Part shown: positions 41,031-51,264 of the stretch, one piece after another
Layout: every line of letters begins with the position of its first letter
How positions within the stretch are numbered: the first letter of the stretch is position 1
DNA from: Rhizophagus irregularis
Lineage: Eukaryota; Glomeromycota; Glomeromycetes; Glomerales; Glomeraceae
Reading direction: 5' to 3'
Assembly (NCBI RefSeq): GCF_026210795.1
Contig: NC_089443.1
Location: 1,612,001 to 1,676,000, forward strand
DNA: 64,000 nt
The notes under the pieces: generated by a model
The model's input: only the letters and a program-made list of their open reading frames with translations
The model's database searches: none
What the model was told of the DNA's origin: nothing
Program-made: the position numbers and the translations under genes

Positions 41031-43070
41031 TTACTTTTCAGCAAGTTTTTCTTTTAAATTATTTGAATCGTCAATAATTATATTATTATTTTCATCATCA
41101 TTAATTTTAATTTTATTAAAATGAGGTATTATGGCTGTATCTTGTGGCATATCTCCATGAATTTTTCTCTAAAAATCAGTAAAAATAGTTAGTATTTTTT
41201 TTAAAAAAAAATTCTTATTAATAATATTTACCATTCTGTGAGTTTTTCCAATACCAAGCCTAATAAAAAAGAAAAAAAGAAAAATTTAGTAAAAGGATGT
41301 TTATTATGTTTATTATAATAATAAAAAAATTACAGCCAAACTCCGATATAACGATATGTTGGGGATCCATATGAAAATCATTGAAAAATATCGTTATATC
41401 AAATTATACCGATATTCTCATATAGCGGGAAAGTAAAATTTTATCGTTATATATCGTTTTTAATGTAGAATATCAGTATATCGAGATCTGACTGTATTTA
41501 TTGACTTACTTTGGTAAACCTCTATTTAATCCTTCTAATAATACACACGCTTTACATAGTTCATTACTTGACATATATCCACATCTCTTACATACTCCTT
41601 GTGTAGGTAATTTTACTTCTTTCTTGATTTCAAATGCTTCACCTGAATGTATTATATCTTTTATAATAAATTTTTGGTTAATTTCAAATTTTTTTTTTTT
41701 TAAAAAAAAAAAGTGAAGAAATTGGAGAATTGGGTTCATTTATATTTACCAATAATAGCACTGGGTCGAACAGATTCTAAATCCTTTAGAAACGTTCTAG
41801 CATGACCTCTATATGAATTAGGTGAATATATGCATTCCGTCGAAAAATAATCAAGCTTCTTAAAATATGCATACCTAAAAATATAAAAATTGAATTAATA
41901 ATGTATGGATTAAAATTAATATATACATAGTATAAAACTAACATGACGATTTCTTTCTCGTAAGTGTATTTGAACGGTTTTGATCTTCGTATACATCCAT
42001 CACCAGTCGTACATATCTCTGTACATCTTTGAAGTCTTGCTATATCGCCTCTCAAGACTAGATAAATAAATATAAATTAATATAACCATTGGAAAATATA
42101 TATATCATGATATATTTGCATAAATTTTTGTTTGAAATTAGAAAATCATTATAAATATATCTGAGATGGTATCGGGACATAGCCATTTCACCGAAAAATA
42201 ATCTCTGGCCTGAGTTATTCATGGTGCTGCATAATGTTTATCTTGCATCTTAGCCCCTTACCCAAACAAACGCAAAGAAAACATACTTACTATTCATTAA
42301 AACTGTTTCGGCAATATCATCCGCATTGTGCCCTGTTACTATATGGTCAACATTAAGTATCACAGCTCCTCTATCTAATGCTTGACGTCTGAATACACCA
42401 CAAAAAGTACCTAAAGAACAATAAAATACGTTTATAATCTTAAAAAGTAATTAAAAAAAAAATTCAACGTTTAATTTTCCTCTTACAGTTATTTTTTAAT
42501 CCAACTTCTTTTACAATTTGATCCATACTCCATCCATATAATTCACTATATGAAATGATCTTGAGGGGTAATTCATATTGTTGTTGATTTCTCTTTACAG
42601 TCTTTTATTTAAAATAAATCATTAATTTTCTGAAAAAAATAATTTTTTTTATAAAACAAAAATTACCTCTAACGAATCATCTCTGTAACCTGTTATTCCT
42701 TCATCAACAGATAAAAGAAAAAGTTCTAATCCATATTGATATCTCTCATTTAAAAGTTTCATAACATGAGCTAATACCGTTGAATCTATGAAAAAAATAG
42801 TAACAATTCTTTTAATTTTCTTGATATTTCACTTTTTATTTTTAATAAAATTTTAGAAAAAAAAAATTTTTTTTTTGTTCCATTACCTTTTCCTCCAGAT
42901 GCAGCAATAGCGATCCTATCACCTTTCTTAAATAATTTATTGTCTATAATCGCGTTATGAATTTCCGTTTCAAATACATAATAAAAACATTCTTTACAAA
43001 GTTTTTGACCTGTTTTTGGTCTTTTTATTATTGCCCGTTCTTTGTCACAAATAACACAAAGTCGACCCAT
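41031..43070 (-). CDS. NCS6: Cytoplasmic tRNA 2-thiolation protein 1 (Ctu1/Ncs6)
   Basis: Nine exons join in frame to 363 residues: 43070-42887, 42785-42667, 42601-42487, 42410-42291, 42057-41943, 41874-41750, 41657-41510, 41259-41232 (28 nt), 41168-41031. The N-terminal zinc-binding CxxC...CKEC block (CVICDKE, LCKECFY) is followed by the PP-loop ATPase motif AASGGKDST split by intron 1, then [45 protein letters not shown] and a C-terminal zinc cluster ([16 protein letters not shown]). With its partner Ctu2/Ncs2, and sulfur supplied by the Urm1 pathway, the enzyme adenylates and thiolates wobble U34 of Lys, Gln and Glu tRNAs in the cytosol. I chose Met 43070 because the zinc motif follows directly; an upstream in-frame Met (43085) is less likely. 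The window does not contain Ctu2. Confidence 0.95.
41333..41494. mobile_element. Tc1/mariner-like MITE, 162 bp, in a Ctu1 intron
   Basis: The ends are CAGCCAAACTCCGATATAACG and, inverted, CAGTCAGATCTCGATATACTG, with TA on both sides (41331-41332, 41495-41496). It fills most of the intron between exons 41259-41232 and 41657-41510, leaving the donor (GTAAGT, plus positions 41504-41509) only 9 bp from its edge. It is related to the P450 intron elements at 18823 and 27775. Confidence 0.88.
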
Positions 43071-44903
43071 TTTGTAAATTGTCAAAAAATAAAAAATTTT
43101 TTAAGCTCAAAGTCAAATAACAAATTGATGATAATCCGTGTAACGAATCTAAATATGAGCACTGCGGCAAGTTTTATCTCGCGCGTGATGTACGAGAAGT
43201 ACCAGTGGAACAACGGTGGTAAAATTACATTATTTACGGTAAAATTCATTGATATACATACAGTCATACAGTACATATAACTTGTTTTTTTTTTCTCTGA
43301 CGATCTTTCACATTCTTACTATTTTTCTACAAGATTTTTCGACAAATTGTCGGACCGCTGTCAGACCAGTTTCGGGTAAATTTTTATTGTTTGTGAGCTA
43401 CATGTACAAGACGTATATATATATTATATTATTTATATCGATATTCTACCTCTTCAATCTCCTAATTTGCTATTTTATCCATGGGATTGATTTATCACAC
43501 TTTTTTGGGATTGAACTGAGACGTTAAAGTAATGACAATACAAGACTGTAATGTTGTAGTAACTTCCTGTCCCGTATACCGCAATACTATTGTAACTCAT
43601 ATAATAACATGCTTATAAAAACTTTCTATAATTTAAAAGTCCGATCAAATATTAAAGTAAGATAATTCGACATGTTGACATATTGACATGTGATGACATG
43701 ATGGAATGATTTTGCTACTTGATATAAACCAAGGAAGAAATAATATTATATAACTCAAAGATAAATTATCTTAAAAAAAGAGATCATTTAATATACGATA
43801 CCGATACGATGTTATATAAATAAAAAAATCAAAAAGACTCAAAATAAGCAACAAATAGCAGATAGTAGTAAAATATTATATCTTGTATATACAATAATAT
43901 AAATAATATATATCTATTTTTATGATTCAATAATTCAAAGTAATTCAAGTTATAATTTTCAAATTTTGGCTAGAATCAAAAATTCATAATTTTAAACTGG
44001 TTTTATTATTTTGTTTTTAATGTTTTTACCAAATAAATATCCGAAAAATTTACCGAAATTAAATTACGTAATATTCTGACCGTTTCATTGTTTATTATTA
44101 ACGAATTAATTTGATTTGATATTCAAAACTTTAATTTTAAAGTTTCGAATAACATCATTTTATTTATGATTATCAACAATTTATAATTAATAATTTGACT
44201 TTTTTAATATAAAATATTTTTTTTAAAACCTTTTTTTAATATTAATATGATAATCATATTTCGTATAGTCGAATCAAAAACTGGATTTTTTATTTATTTA
44301 TATATATATTAAAAAAAAAAAATTATATTTAAAAAATTCTTGGCAAAAACTTTTTTTTTTTTTATCAAATCACGTTTAAAAAGAAAAATCTTTTTATTTT
44401 TTAAAAGCGCGTCTAATTGGTATTTATAAAAAAAAAAATTATTATTATGATTTTTTTATTTTTAACTTTTTTTTTTTTTTTAATCCACTCAAATCATTTA
44501 AAAGATTTATTAAAAAATTTTTTCTTTACATGCATTATTTTTAGTTTACATACAGTACGTTATACTGTTGGATATATGCAAATGTCAAAAAAGTATTGGA
44601 TATTAAATTGATAAGCAGTACATTATCTGATTCAAACAACAGATCAACAATTCTCCTTTATTATTAGTTATACAATATATACTTGTACAATATATATAAT
44701 ATTTAGGTATAGAAAAAAAAGGTCTTAAAATATTTTAAACATCCTTTAATCCTTAAACTTCATTTAATCCTTACCAAGATTTTCCCTATCAAGATCAAGA
44801 TCCCTATCAAGATCATCCCTATCCCTATCAAGATGTAGAGCTCCCTAAAAAAAGTATATAAAATGTATATAAGTACTTTTTTTAACATTAATAACCAATA
44901 AAA
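43071..44903. other. AT-rich spacer between Ctu1 and aquaporin genes
   Basis: Presumed Ctu1 promoter near 43071-43250 and aquaporin 3' flank at the other end. Several small overlapping frames on both strands (43082-43527, 44417-44611) lack domains, start context or splice logic. At about 44775-44835 CCCTATCAAGAT-type units repeat in short tandem. Nothing else is supported. Confidence 0.45.
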
Positions 44904-46043
44904 TCAACCTACAAAATTTTTTTTAAAATAAGTATGAAATGATGCCGCTAATAAACTTCCTATAATAGGACCAATGAAATAAATCCAAATATCACCGGAG
45001 ATTTTTCCTGCTACAATGGCTGGACCAAGAGTTCTCGCTGGATTCAAGCTAATTATAATTTTATAACGCGTAAATTTAATATACAAAAATTAATTTTTGT
45101 ACGTATAATTTTTTACCTTGCTCCTGTATATGGTCCAGCTGATTAATAAAGTTTTTTGGGTTAATAAGATAAATTTGTAACAGAACAATTAAAAAAAAAT
45201 CATTACAATACTTTACCAACAAGTACAGAAATTAATACAGAAGTTCCAATTCCAAAAGATTTCATAAATCCACCTCTTTCATTAACGGCTAATGTATACA
45301 CAGTTAATGTTAATAAAGATGTAGTAATAATTTCAATTACCAATCCTTGAAGAATTGTAGTTCCGTCCGACTTATAAATAAAAAGCACCGTTAATAATTA
45401 ATTTCATTTATACAATTATGTTTTAATACATACAAGGGTTGTTAAAGCTGCAATTGGAGCTGGTAAAAATAATTTTACAAGTAATGATCCGAGTATAGCT
45501 CCTGCGAATTGTGCGATGATATAAAAAATTCCTCTCCTTATTCTTAATTCTTGATCATCTGTAAACATTAATGCTATAGTAATGGCAGGATTCAATACTA
45601 AAATATTGAAAGGCGATTGAGTTGTGTTAATTCACTTAATAAATTGTAGCGAAATAAACTAGAGAGAGAAAGAACGTTAACCTCCGCCGGATATATCACT
45701 CCAAAGCCATACATTTATCATTAATGACCATCCAAATGAGAATGCAGTAGCAAAGAGTTTTCTATAGGTTATCAGAATGATTTATGTCAGCACTATATCA
45801 TATTTGAATTTATGTCAGCACTATAAGGTATCGAATGTCATATTATAACTTACATGTCACCTAAAGATTTTCCAGAAAAAGCAGCTATTGCATCACTACC
45901 TCCGAGTCCTTAAATAATTACTAACCATTAACGTCGTAATTATAATACATTTAAAAATTAAAATTAAAATTACCTATGAAAATGAAATATGTAGTTCCAA
46001 TAAATTCTGCTAGTGAAGTCACAAAGTCATCCTTTAATCCCAT
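44904..46043 (-). CDS. Aquaporin (MIP family)
   Basis: Seven exons join in frame to 229 residues: 46043-45974, 45908-45854, 45761-45682, 45597-45434, 45370-45217, 45138-45117 (22 nt), 45048-44904. Six hydrophobic helices and two pore motifs are visible: NPA at 71-73 (GGVLNPAITIALM) and NPA at 184-186 followed by the selectivity-filter Arg187 (ASLNPARTLGP). Both short N- and C-termini and the lack of the glyceroporin Asp after the second NPA (Leu here) fit an orthodox water channel more than an aquaglyceroporin. In mycorrhizal fungi such channels help water handling across the plasma membrane or internal membranes. The micro-exon encodes most of GPYTGAS before the second NPA; without it the frame is lost. 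Only Met 46043 opens this frame. Confidence 0.94.
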
Positions 46044-46789
46044 CTTAATTATTTCAAATTTATTTTGAAAGTGGTATAAATTTTTTTTAAGTGTTAGTGC
46101 AAAATGAAAAAAAAAAGGGAAAGCGAGTATTATTTAACGAAAAAAGTGAGTTTACAAAAATCAATCAACTTTAGGACCAATTAAATAATTAAATTTGACC
46201 ATATTTTATAAAACTCTTAACATCGTGTCAATTTACGTATCAAAATATAAACAATATAAACATTTGTTATTAAGCCACGTAAAATGAGGCTTTAAAAAAT
46301 GTGGCTTTAAACAGCAAAAAAAAGTGAGTGACTTCGCCACATTAAAAGTCCCACATTAGTTACAAATAAATAACAACACGTCAAATACATTCACAAACAA
46401 ATTTTTAAAAGGCAATTAAAACTAGACACATTTACAAAGTGAATTGGTTTATACTAGCATAAATTTGGTAATTCGAATAATCTGCTGTGTGATACAATAT
46501 TTCAAAATGCACGTAGAATGATAGAATTATAGAATAAAAGAATATCTAAGATTAGGTATTGATTATCGAAAAATTCTTATTCTTGTTACGCAGCCTATCA
46601 CAAAGAAGTTTGGATTTCATTTAGAGTACTAAGAGAGTTAGTTCCTTTAGGATTTTTAATTGACTAATAATTCCATTGGTCATGATTTCAACCAATGAAC
46701 AAAGTACAATTTAAGAGATTTTCACAAAGTTTTCTCTCACATTCTTTTCTATTCTTTTTAGAAAGTTAACTATTTCTTGTAATTCAGCA
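46044..46789. other. Divergent spacer, aquaporin and ORF promoters
   Basis: Lies between the aquaporin start (minus) and the next gene (plus). A short repeated word TGTGGCTTTAA/TGAGGCTTTAA occurs near 46280-46312. No TATA box or other site could be named with confidence. Confidence 0.4.
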
Positions 46790-47662
46790 ATGTCGTCTCA
46801 AAATAAATTACATGTATCCGATAAACAATTATTCACGATAAATTTATTTTCTGCTTTTGTAAACAATAATTACATAAAAACGGATAAAACCGATTGGTAT
46901 CAACAAATATGGAAGGATGGAATTAAAGAAGCAGAAGCGTTAGGATTACATAGTTCCTTAATGCCACCAATTATAATAATGGCAATTATTCATGGATTAG
47001 GAACCGATTATTCGAATTGGTTTATACCAAATTATGAACGAATTAAATCGAGTACATCGAGTACATCGAGTGTTTATTCGAAACTCTATTTTTTGAATCC
47101 GTTCAAAAATTTCAAAAATTTCAAAATTTTCAAAAATTCAAAAATCAATTTATCAAACGCTGGAATTAAAATTGAAAAATTTTTTAATAATATAAAATTA
47201 AATGAAAATGAAGAAAAAATTTTTAATAAATTTATTATTATTGAAGAATTAGAAGATACTATAATATTTTTACTTTCTAATGAAATATTAAAAAATGAAA
47301 AAATGACAAAATGTTTTGTTGAAAATTTTACAATGATTACAACATTTTCTAAAAAAAAATTATTTAAAATATATTTTATTGAAAATAATAATGTAATTAA
47401 ATTATTTAAATATTATTTTTTAAAAATATTTAATTTATTTTATTCATTTTATTCTAAAAAATATGATTATGAAGAAATAATTTATGAAATATTAACAAGA
47501 AATTTTAATGAATTTAGAATTGAAGAACTAATGGATAATAATATAAGAATATTTATGGTAGATTTGAAAAAATTCTATATAAAAAATTATGAGATAAAAT
47601 TTGTGTTAAAAATATGGAATGAAATGAATGATAATAAAAACCTAATGACGTCAAAATTATAA
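46790..47662 (+). CDS. Hypothetical protein, 290 residues
   Basis: An uninterrupted frame from ATG 46790 to TAA. I do not recognise a domain. The first 90 residues have ordinary composition (WYQQIWKDGIKEAEALGL, then a hydrophobic MPPIIIMAIIHGLG stretch). The rest becomes very rich in Lys, Asn, Ile and Phe with Phe-Lys-Asn repeats (about 105-120), largely a result of AT-rich codons. A GAGTACATC unit is repeated three times near 47049-47075, encoding Ser/Thr runs. The intact length and average start argue for a gene, but it could be a lineage-specific protein of no known family. It is followed at once by a minisatellite. Confidence 0.6.
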   Translation: MSSQNKLHVSDKQLFTINLFSAFVNNNYIKTDKTDWYQQIWKDGIKEAEALGLHSSLMPPIIIMAIIHGLGTDYSNWFIPNYERIKSSTSSTSSVYSKLYFLNPFKNFKNFKIFKNSKINLSNAGIKIEKFFNNIKLNENEEKIFNKFIIIEELEDTIIFLLSNEILKNEKMTKCFVENFTMITTFSKKKLFKIYFIENNNVIKLFKYYFLKIFNLFYSFYSKKYDYEEIIYEILTRNFNEFRIEELMDNNIRIFMVDLKKFYIKNYEIKFVLKIWNEMNDNKNLMTSKL

Positions 47663-47900
47663 ATTAACTCTGTCAAAATTAAAAATTAACTTAACTCCGT
47701 CAAAATTATAAATTAACTCTGTCAAAATTAAAAATTAACTTAACTCCGTCAAAATTATAAATTAACTCCGTCAAAATTATAAATTAACTCCGTCAAAATT
47801 AAAAATTAACTCCGTCAAAATTATAAATTAACTTCGTCAAAATTATAAATTAACTTAACTCCGTCAAAATATAACTTAACTCCGTCTAACGTCGTCGTCA
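47654..47900. repeat. Minisatellite of CTCCGTCAAAATTATAAATTAA-type units
   Basis: Eleven or so units of about 20-26 bp, built from GTCAAAATTA and TAAATTAACTC, overlap the end of the ORF at 46790-47662 and fill the gap to the convergent F-box gene. Unit length varies, and no unique spacers separate the copies, so it is not CRISPR-like. Confidence 0.9.
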
Positions 47901-47906
47901 AAATTG

Positions 47907-49610
47907 TTAATGCCATACAATGGTGATATTTTTAATTTCATCATTCTCTATAATTAAAATATTATCTAATGATCTGGAATTTAATTTTGCATTAGATTCG
48001 ATTAAAGATTCCAAATCCTCCTTAGAACCACCAACGCATGATACTTTAAATACTTTTAATAAAATCTTACTATGACAACAATTTTCAATAAAAATCTTAA
48101 AAGAATTAAAAGAAATTTCCCAATTACTTAAATCTAAATTTATAATATTCGACATTGACATAAAAATTTCAATAAATTCTAACATAAAATCATAATTAAA
48201 ATTAAATTTTGGTATACCATTATTATAATTACCAACATTAATGGATTTTAAACTATGCTTAAATTGTCTTAAAATCTTAAAAAATAAAATAATATCGGAT
48301 TGATTATCAATATTTACATAAAAATTGGATAAATTAGAACAAGAAACTAATAAAGTAGAAAGAATATCATTAATATCTAAATTATTATTATTAATATTAT
48401 TAATATCTATAATATTTTGACTTAATTGAAAATTTTTTAAATTATGACCATTATTCTTAATAAATTCTTTTAATAAATCTATAAAAGAATTTGAAAAATT
48501 ACAATTAAAAAAGATTAATTCATCAAGATCAGGATAAATAATTTTACCTAAAATATTAATTGATTCATCAAAATAAACGGTATCAAAACATAATTTTTTT
48601 AATTTTTTACATTTTGATAAATATTTTAATTCATTATCCGTTAAATCACCATATTTCATATTAAAAGATTCCAAAGTTTTCGAAATATTTCCTTGCATAC
48701 ATTCTATAACCTTTTTTTCAACTTCCGAATCAACGGAAAATGATAAAGATTTAAGATTTTTTTGAGCTTTTAATAAACCTTTTAAATCTTTTACTCTTAA
48801 ATCATTAATATAATTTCTATTCCAAGGATAAATTGTTAATTTTCTTATATCATGAGAATATTTTTTGATTCCATTAATTAACCAAGTTTTATGAAAATTT
48901 CCTTTACAAGAAAATTCATTTAATCCAGAAAAACATTTTCCAAAATCTTTTAATTCAAAAATATATTTAAAATAATCCTTTGGTATAGTATAAGCGATTT
49001 CTTCATTTTCATGATATATATCAACAAATAATTTTCTAATTCCTTTACTCCTCGCTATAATAATTTTAAAAATATATTCAAAGAACGCCAATTTTTCTTG
49101 ATCTTTTAAACAACATCTTTCTATAATACGATTATAACTAAAATTTAATTCATAATCTTCTTCATCCTCTTTAAAGATTGAAAAATCAAAAGTAAATTTA
49201 TCACTATTCTTTATAAAATAATTTTCTTTAAATTTCGTTCGATATTTTTTATTTTTTATTATCCATTCTGTTATTAATAAAAATAATTTATTAAAATCTA
49301 ATTGTCTTATATATGAAGGATAATTATATAATAATTTTTTTGTTGAAAATATTCCAGTTTTTTTTTCGTTTAATTTAAGTACGGATTTTTGTTCTTCATC
49401 AAGAAATGATAAAATTATTGTAATTATTTTATAAAGATTTTTTGAATTATTATTATTATTTTTTATGTTAAAAGGTTTCTTCCATAAATGAGGAATACAA
49501 AGATTACACCATGTTCTATTAATAAATGATAAAGAATGAAAAGTTGTTATATCGTCTTCATCGATGTAACTAAGGATCTCTTCAATAGTTTCTAAAGGTA
49601 ATTTTGACAT
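47907..49610 (-). CDS. F-box protein with leucine-rich repeat-like region
   Basis: A single exon from Met 49610 gives 567 residues. The N-terminus (LPLETIEEILSYIDEDD, FINRTWCNLCIPHLWKKP) is an F-box, the Skp1-binding domain of SCF ubiquitin ligases. The remainder holds irregular leucine-rich segments (LKSLSFSVDSE, LKKLCFDTVYFDES, LDELIFFNCNFSNS, IINLDLSNWEIS) that fit a substrate-recognition arc. An in-frame extension to 49742 is only poly-Lys/Phe from A/T runs, so Met 49610 is preferred. F-box/LRR genes are greatly expanded in this kind of fungus. The target is unknown. Confidence 0.85.
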   Translation of the reverse strand: MSKLPLETIEEILSYIDEDDITTFHSLSFINRTWCNLCIPHLWKKPFNIKNNNNNSKNLYKIITIILSFLDEEQKSVLKLNEKKTGIFSTKKLLYNYPSYIRQLDFNKLFLLITEWIIKNKKYRTKFKENYFIKNSDKFTFDFSIFKEDEEDYELNFSYNRIIERCCLKDQEKLAFFEYIFKIIIARSKGIRKLFVDIYHENEEIAYTIPKDYFKYIFELKDFGKCFSGLNEFSCKGNFHKTWLINGIKKYSHDIRKLTIYPWNRNYINDLRVKDLKGLLKAQKNLKSLSFSVDSEVEKKVIECMQGNISKTLESFNMKYGDLTDNELKYLSKCKKLKKLCFDTVYFDESINILGKIIYPDLDELIFFNCNFSNSFIDLLKEFIKNNGHNLKNFQLSQNIIDINNINNNNLDINDILSTLLVSCSNLSNFYVNIDNQSDIILFFKILRQFKHSLKSINVGNYNNGIPKFNFNYDFMLEFIEIFMSMSNIINLDLSNWEISFNSFKIFIENCCHSKILLKVFKVSCVGGSKEDLESLIESNAKLNSRSLDNILIIENDEIKNITIVWH

Positions 49611-51264
49611 TTCTTCATGTGAGTAAAAAAATATATATACTATATAATTTTTTTTTACGAAACTTTTTTTTTTTTTTTTTTTTTTGAAAAGAAAAAAAAA
49701 AGAAAAAAAAAGAAAAAAAAATGCGTTTGTTTTTTTTTCCATTGTTTATTACAACTGTTTATATATGGCTTATAAATTTACTAAATAAAATTTAGTTGAT
49801 CAAAGTGACACATGCGGATCATTTGGCGGACTTTAAAACCCCATGACGTGATTCTATATGACTCGTGATTCATATTGATTCAAATGATTTTCCAGAAATA
49901 TATGCATATCATTATGCACAGTAATTTTTCGGCATCAACCGTTATTAGTCGTCAAATGTCAAATGTAAATATGTAAATATGTAAATATATAAAATATATA
50001 AATGTTTTTTTTTTTTACAATATTATTACGTAAAAGGCGAAGAAATAAATAACTTTAAACTTAAAATATAATAACCAATGAATAACGTTTAAAAGGATCA
50101 GGATTTTGTACCGGTTTTTTCTTTATAATCATTTAAAAACTTTACCAAATTATCAAACAATAACAAAATTTACCTTTCTTTCTTTTCAAGAACAAAATTG
50201 GAAGGATATACATTACCTTTTAAAATTATTTACCGTAATTGGAGAAAATTTACCTTTTATGAAACAATAAAAATTTTCTATAAATTTTCCTTTTTTTAAA
50301 AATAATGTAAATAATAAAAAAGTACATGTTTCAAATATCTTAATTTGAAAATATATTGTCAGGTTTTTTCTAATTTTATCTATCAGTACAATATTACAAT
50401 TTTATTAATTTTATTATAGTTATATAGTTTACAGTGAACTGATTATAAGGAGGTATCAAAATATTTCAAACGTCAACATCCGATTTTTTTTCCACGATAC
50501 TGCGCCACACAAAAAAAATATTCAGATAATCTATCCATATTAATCTAGTACAATTTTTTTTTTGAATTGTTTAATCATAAAAAATATGACCTTTTTTTTA
50601 CGCCATGAGCTAAAATAAAAATAAATTTAATTTTTTTTTTTGGCGCTTGAAAATCATTATAGTATAAATTTTAATTTTGTTTTTTTTTATTCTATTGTTG
50701 AATTTATATATCAACAACAAACAAATTTTACTGTAATCACTTTGCTCATATGTAAAAAAACTCCACGTCATGCGGAGAATGTGGGAAATTAAAATTTGCA
50801 TATTCTTTTTAAGTCTCTTTCACTTTTGTTAATTTATATTTGGATGATTTGTTAGGAATATATTTATTTAGTCGTAGGAGAATAAGAAATATTTTTAATT
50901 TATTTTACATTTGAAAGTATTTTTCGCTATTAGAACATTTCGAAATTATACAGTATATTTTAATACCGCAGTATGAAAATTACATCAAAAATTAAATTCG
51001 TATTTTTTTTTTACGCCCGGGTACCAACGTACCAACCTAAATTTAATTTTTATAAAACGTTACGCCAATTAAATTTATTACCCAAATTTGGTTATATTGA
51101 AGTTTTACCTGTTTTTTGGTATCAATTAATCTATATGTGTATGGTGATCATCTTAACATGAATTGCCACGTGAAATTTTATAATAATAACATAAATAAAA
51201 TTTAATCTTCTTAAATCTCAATCTTAAATAATAATAATCTCAATCTCAATCTATATGACGAAAA
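49611..51264. other. Divergent spacer between two F-box-type genes
   Basis: Starts with A/T homopolymer runs (49665-49735) just before the minus-strand gene. The short frames at 50610-50801 and 50973-51161 have no support. CAATCTCAATCT repeats lie near 51220-51250, shortly before the ATG of the plus-strand gene. No other feature was seen. Confidence 0.4.

Noticed and set aside
41657-41739. Upstream extension of the Ctu1 exon beginning with [11 protein letters not shown]
   Set aside because: Encoded by intron poly-T/A. The acceptor TATAAAAG before ATATAATACATTC restores the conserved IIDIIHSGE segment.
43082-44611. Small ORFs between Ctu1 and aquaporin genes
   Set aside because: Overlap each other on both strands, are AT-composition driven, and have no recognisable feature.
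47654-47900. Possible CRISPR-like array
   Set aside because: Units are contiguous with no unique spacers, in a fungal genome; it is a minisatellite.
49611-49742. N-terminal extension of the F-box protein
   Set aside because: Made of homopolymer-encoded Lys/Phe runs upstream of the F-box; the ATG at 49610 is a better start.
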